The translations under genes and the position numbers were made by a program. A DNA stretch of 64,000 nucleotides. It comes from Lineus longissimus (lineage: Eukaryota > Nemertea > Pilidiophora > Heteronemertea > Lineidae). Location: NCBI RefSeq assembly GCF_910592395.1, contig NC_088312.1, positions 18,297,292 through 18,361,291 of the forward strand. Reading direction: 5' to 3'. This document shows, piece by piece, positions 63,189 to 64,000 of this stretch (its first letter is position 1; each line of letters starts with the position of its first letter). Below the pieces are notes generated by a model. That model had not been told where the DNA came from and made no database searches. It worked only from the letters and a program-made list of their open reading frames with translations.

Positions 63189-63414
63189 CCCACAATATTA
63201 TATTGATGATTTTCTCTTCAAATTTCTTGGCAGATTCCTCACCGTATATAAGCTGGTACAATGTGATTAAAACATGGATTCCCATAAACAAAAGAGTGGG
63301 AACCAGCCAAGGCAATGTTTGATTAAAAACAACTGTAATTCATCGCTGACAAAGGGCCTCCATCAAAGTGGCAAACACACAAACAATTCTCAACGAATTC
63401 AACATCGTGGTGAT
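63189..63414 (-). pseudogene. Possible broken exon of a membrane protein
   Basis: On the minus strand a frame follows a pyrimidine-rich acceptor (TTTTTATTTTACACAAG.. CTTCAG) and reads ITTMLNSLRIVCVFATLMEA, then after a single in-frame TGA (63340-63342) continues LPWLVPTLLFMGIHVLITLY and GEESAKKFEEKI to a GTAGTT donor-like site. Two hydrophobic helices and a charged tail look protein-like. The stop means it is either a decayed exon, two exons I have misjoined, or chance. No family recognised. Confidence 0.25.
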
Positions 63415-63516
63415 CTGAAGCTTGTGTAAAATAAAAATTCACTCTATTTCACACAAGATTAATATCGCCATAGCCTGGCTATTACAGGGAAGAAAATCTC
63501 CAGTCTTACATGAAAA

Positions 63517-63599
63517 CCTCTGTGGTTCAATGGTTAGAATGCTGGACTTTCGATCTGGTGGTCACGGGTTAGACTCTCCCTGTATCCACATATTTTTTT
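63517..63599 (+). repeat. tRNA-like Pol III relic (SINE head or tRNA pseudogene)
   Basis: A perfect A box, TGGTTCAATGG, lies at 63523-63533 and a degraded B box, GGTTAGACTC, at 63567-63576; the spacing is that of a tRNA gene. An anticodon-arm-like stretch with loop CTTTCGA (TTC) sits between. The T-arm no longer pairs, so it is not a working tRNA. A T7 run at 63593-63599 would end a Pol III transcript. Confidence 0.55.
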
Positions 63600-63850
63600 G
63601 TACTGTAATTGGCTGATTAATGGTCCATACCATTATTCCTGGCCAGTGATTGGTCAATTAATGGTCTAGAACAGAATTCCTGTACTGTGATTGGCTGATT
63701 TATGTCCTAGACCATTATTATTCCTGGTCAGTGATTGGTTGATTAACGGTCTAGAACAATATTCCTTTTCTCCAATTGGTCAAATTATGTTCTAAAACAC
63801 AAATAATTATGTTCTAGAACACAAATGATTATGTTCTCGAACATAAATCG
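63600..63850. repeat. ~40/80-bp diverged tandem repeat with TGATTGGCTGATTAATGG
   Basis: Phrases 'GTGATTGGYTGATT', 'ATGGTCTAGAAC' and 'ATTCCTG' alternate about every 40 bp from 63600 to 63780; a short 'AATTATGTTCTAGAACACAAA' repeat follows to 63850. The array is non-coding. Confidence 0.65.
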
Positions 63851-64000
63851 GCATTTATATCCACTACGGCCTATACCATACGCGTAGCATCTCCCGCCGC
63901 GACGACCACCTGGCCGCAAGTCTTACCCGTGTCACCTTTATCCTATAATCATCCACACCAAATCTTTCAAAACTGTCAACTTTTCCAATCCTCCCTCGGG

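Overview
The window is nuclear DNA from an animal. Genes are split by many GT-AG introns, there is a eukaryotic tRNA-Gln, and there is dense short-repeat and terminal-inverted-repeat (TIR) debris with no bacterial-style operons. The repeat types (a (CGT)n-bearing element with GAGGTGAGC ends, pogo-like and Harbinger-like miniature transposons) suggest a marine invertebrate, perhaps a lophotrochozoan. That placement is inference; the sequence alone does not fix the species.

Layout. Positions 1-22.9 kb hold no gene I can support firmly: tandem repeats, several TIR elements and a few weak exon-like tracts. Positions 22,958-36,989 (+) hold a complete 20-exon anoctamin (TMEM16) gene; its spliced exons sum to 3,297 nt, a clean 1,098-codon frame plus stop. 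Positions 37.0-40.1 kb are its 3' flank, with a 44-bp CpG-rich tandem array. Positions 40,127-41,769 (+) hold TMEM258 in three exons (81 aa). Positions 44,295-46,886 (+) hold TRAPPC3 in five exons (180 aa), with a poly(A) signal near 47.9 kb. Positions 49,447-60,783 (+) hold what looks like the 5' end of one large gene with at least three alternative coding first exons, all ending in the same splice phase; its common exons would lie beyond the right edge. A tRNA-Gln(CUG) gene lies antisense at 51.1-51.2 kb inside that locus. The last 3 kb hold a tRNA-like Pol III relic and short repeats.

Functional context. Anoctamins are calcium-dependent channels or scramblases. TMEM258 is a subunit of the ER oligosaccharyltransferase. 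TRAPPC3 is a core subunit of the TRAPP vesicle-tethering complex. They share strand and neighbourhood, but nothing here shows co-regulation.

The most unusual features are structural. Two exons of the anoctamin gene have had their 3' ends duplicated in tandem together with their splice donors, giving eight donor copies after exon 13 and decayed in-frame copies after exon 4. There is a 136-bp near-perfect inverted repeat in TMEM258 intron 1. A palindrome-rich foldback locus lies at 53.1-54.4 kb. A Harbinger-like element is nested inside a pogo-like element at 21.8-22.6 kb. The alternative first-exon cluster at 49-61 kb is the fifth. All coordinates come from reading splice sites by eye; no database search was run.
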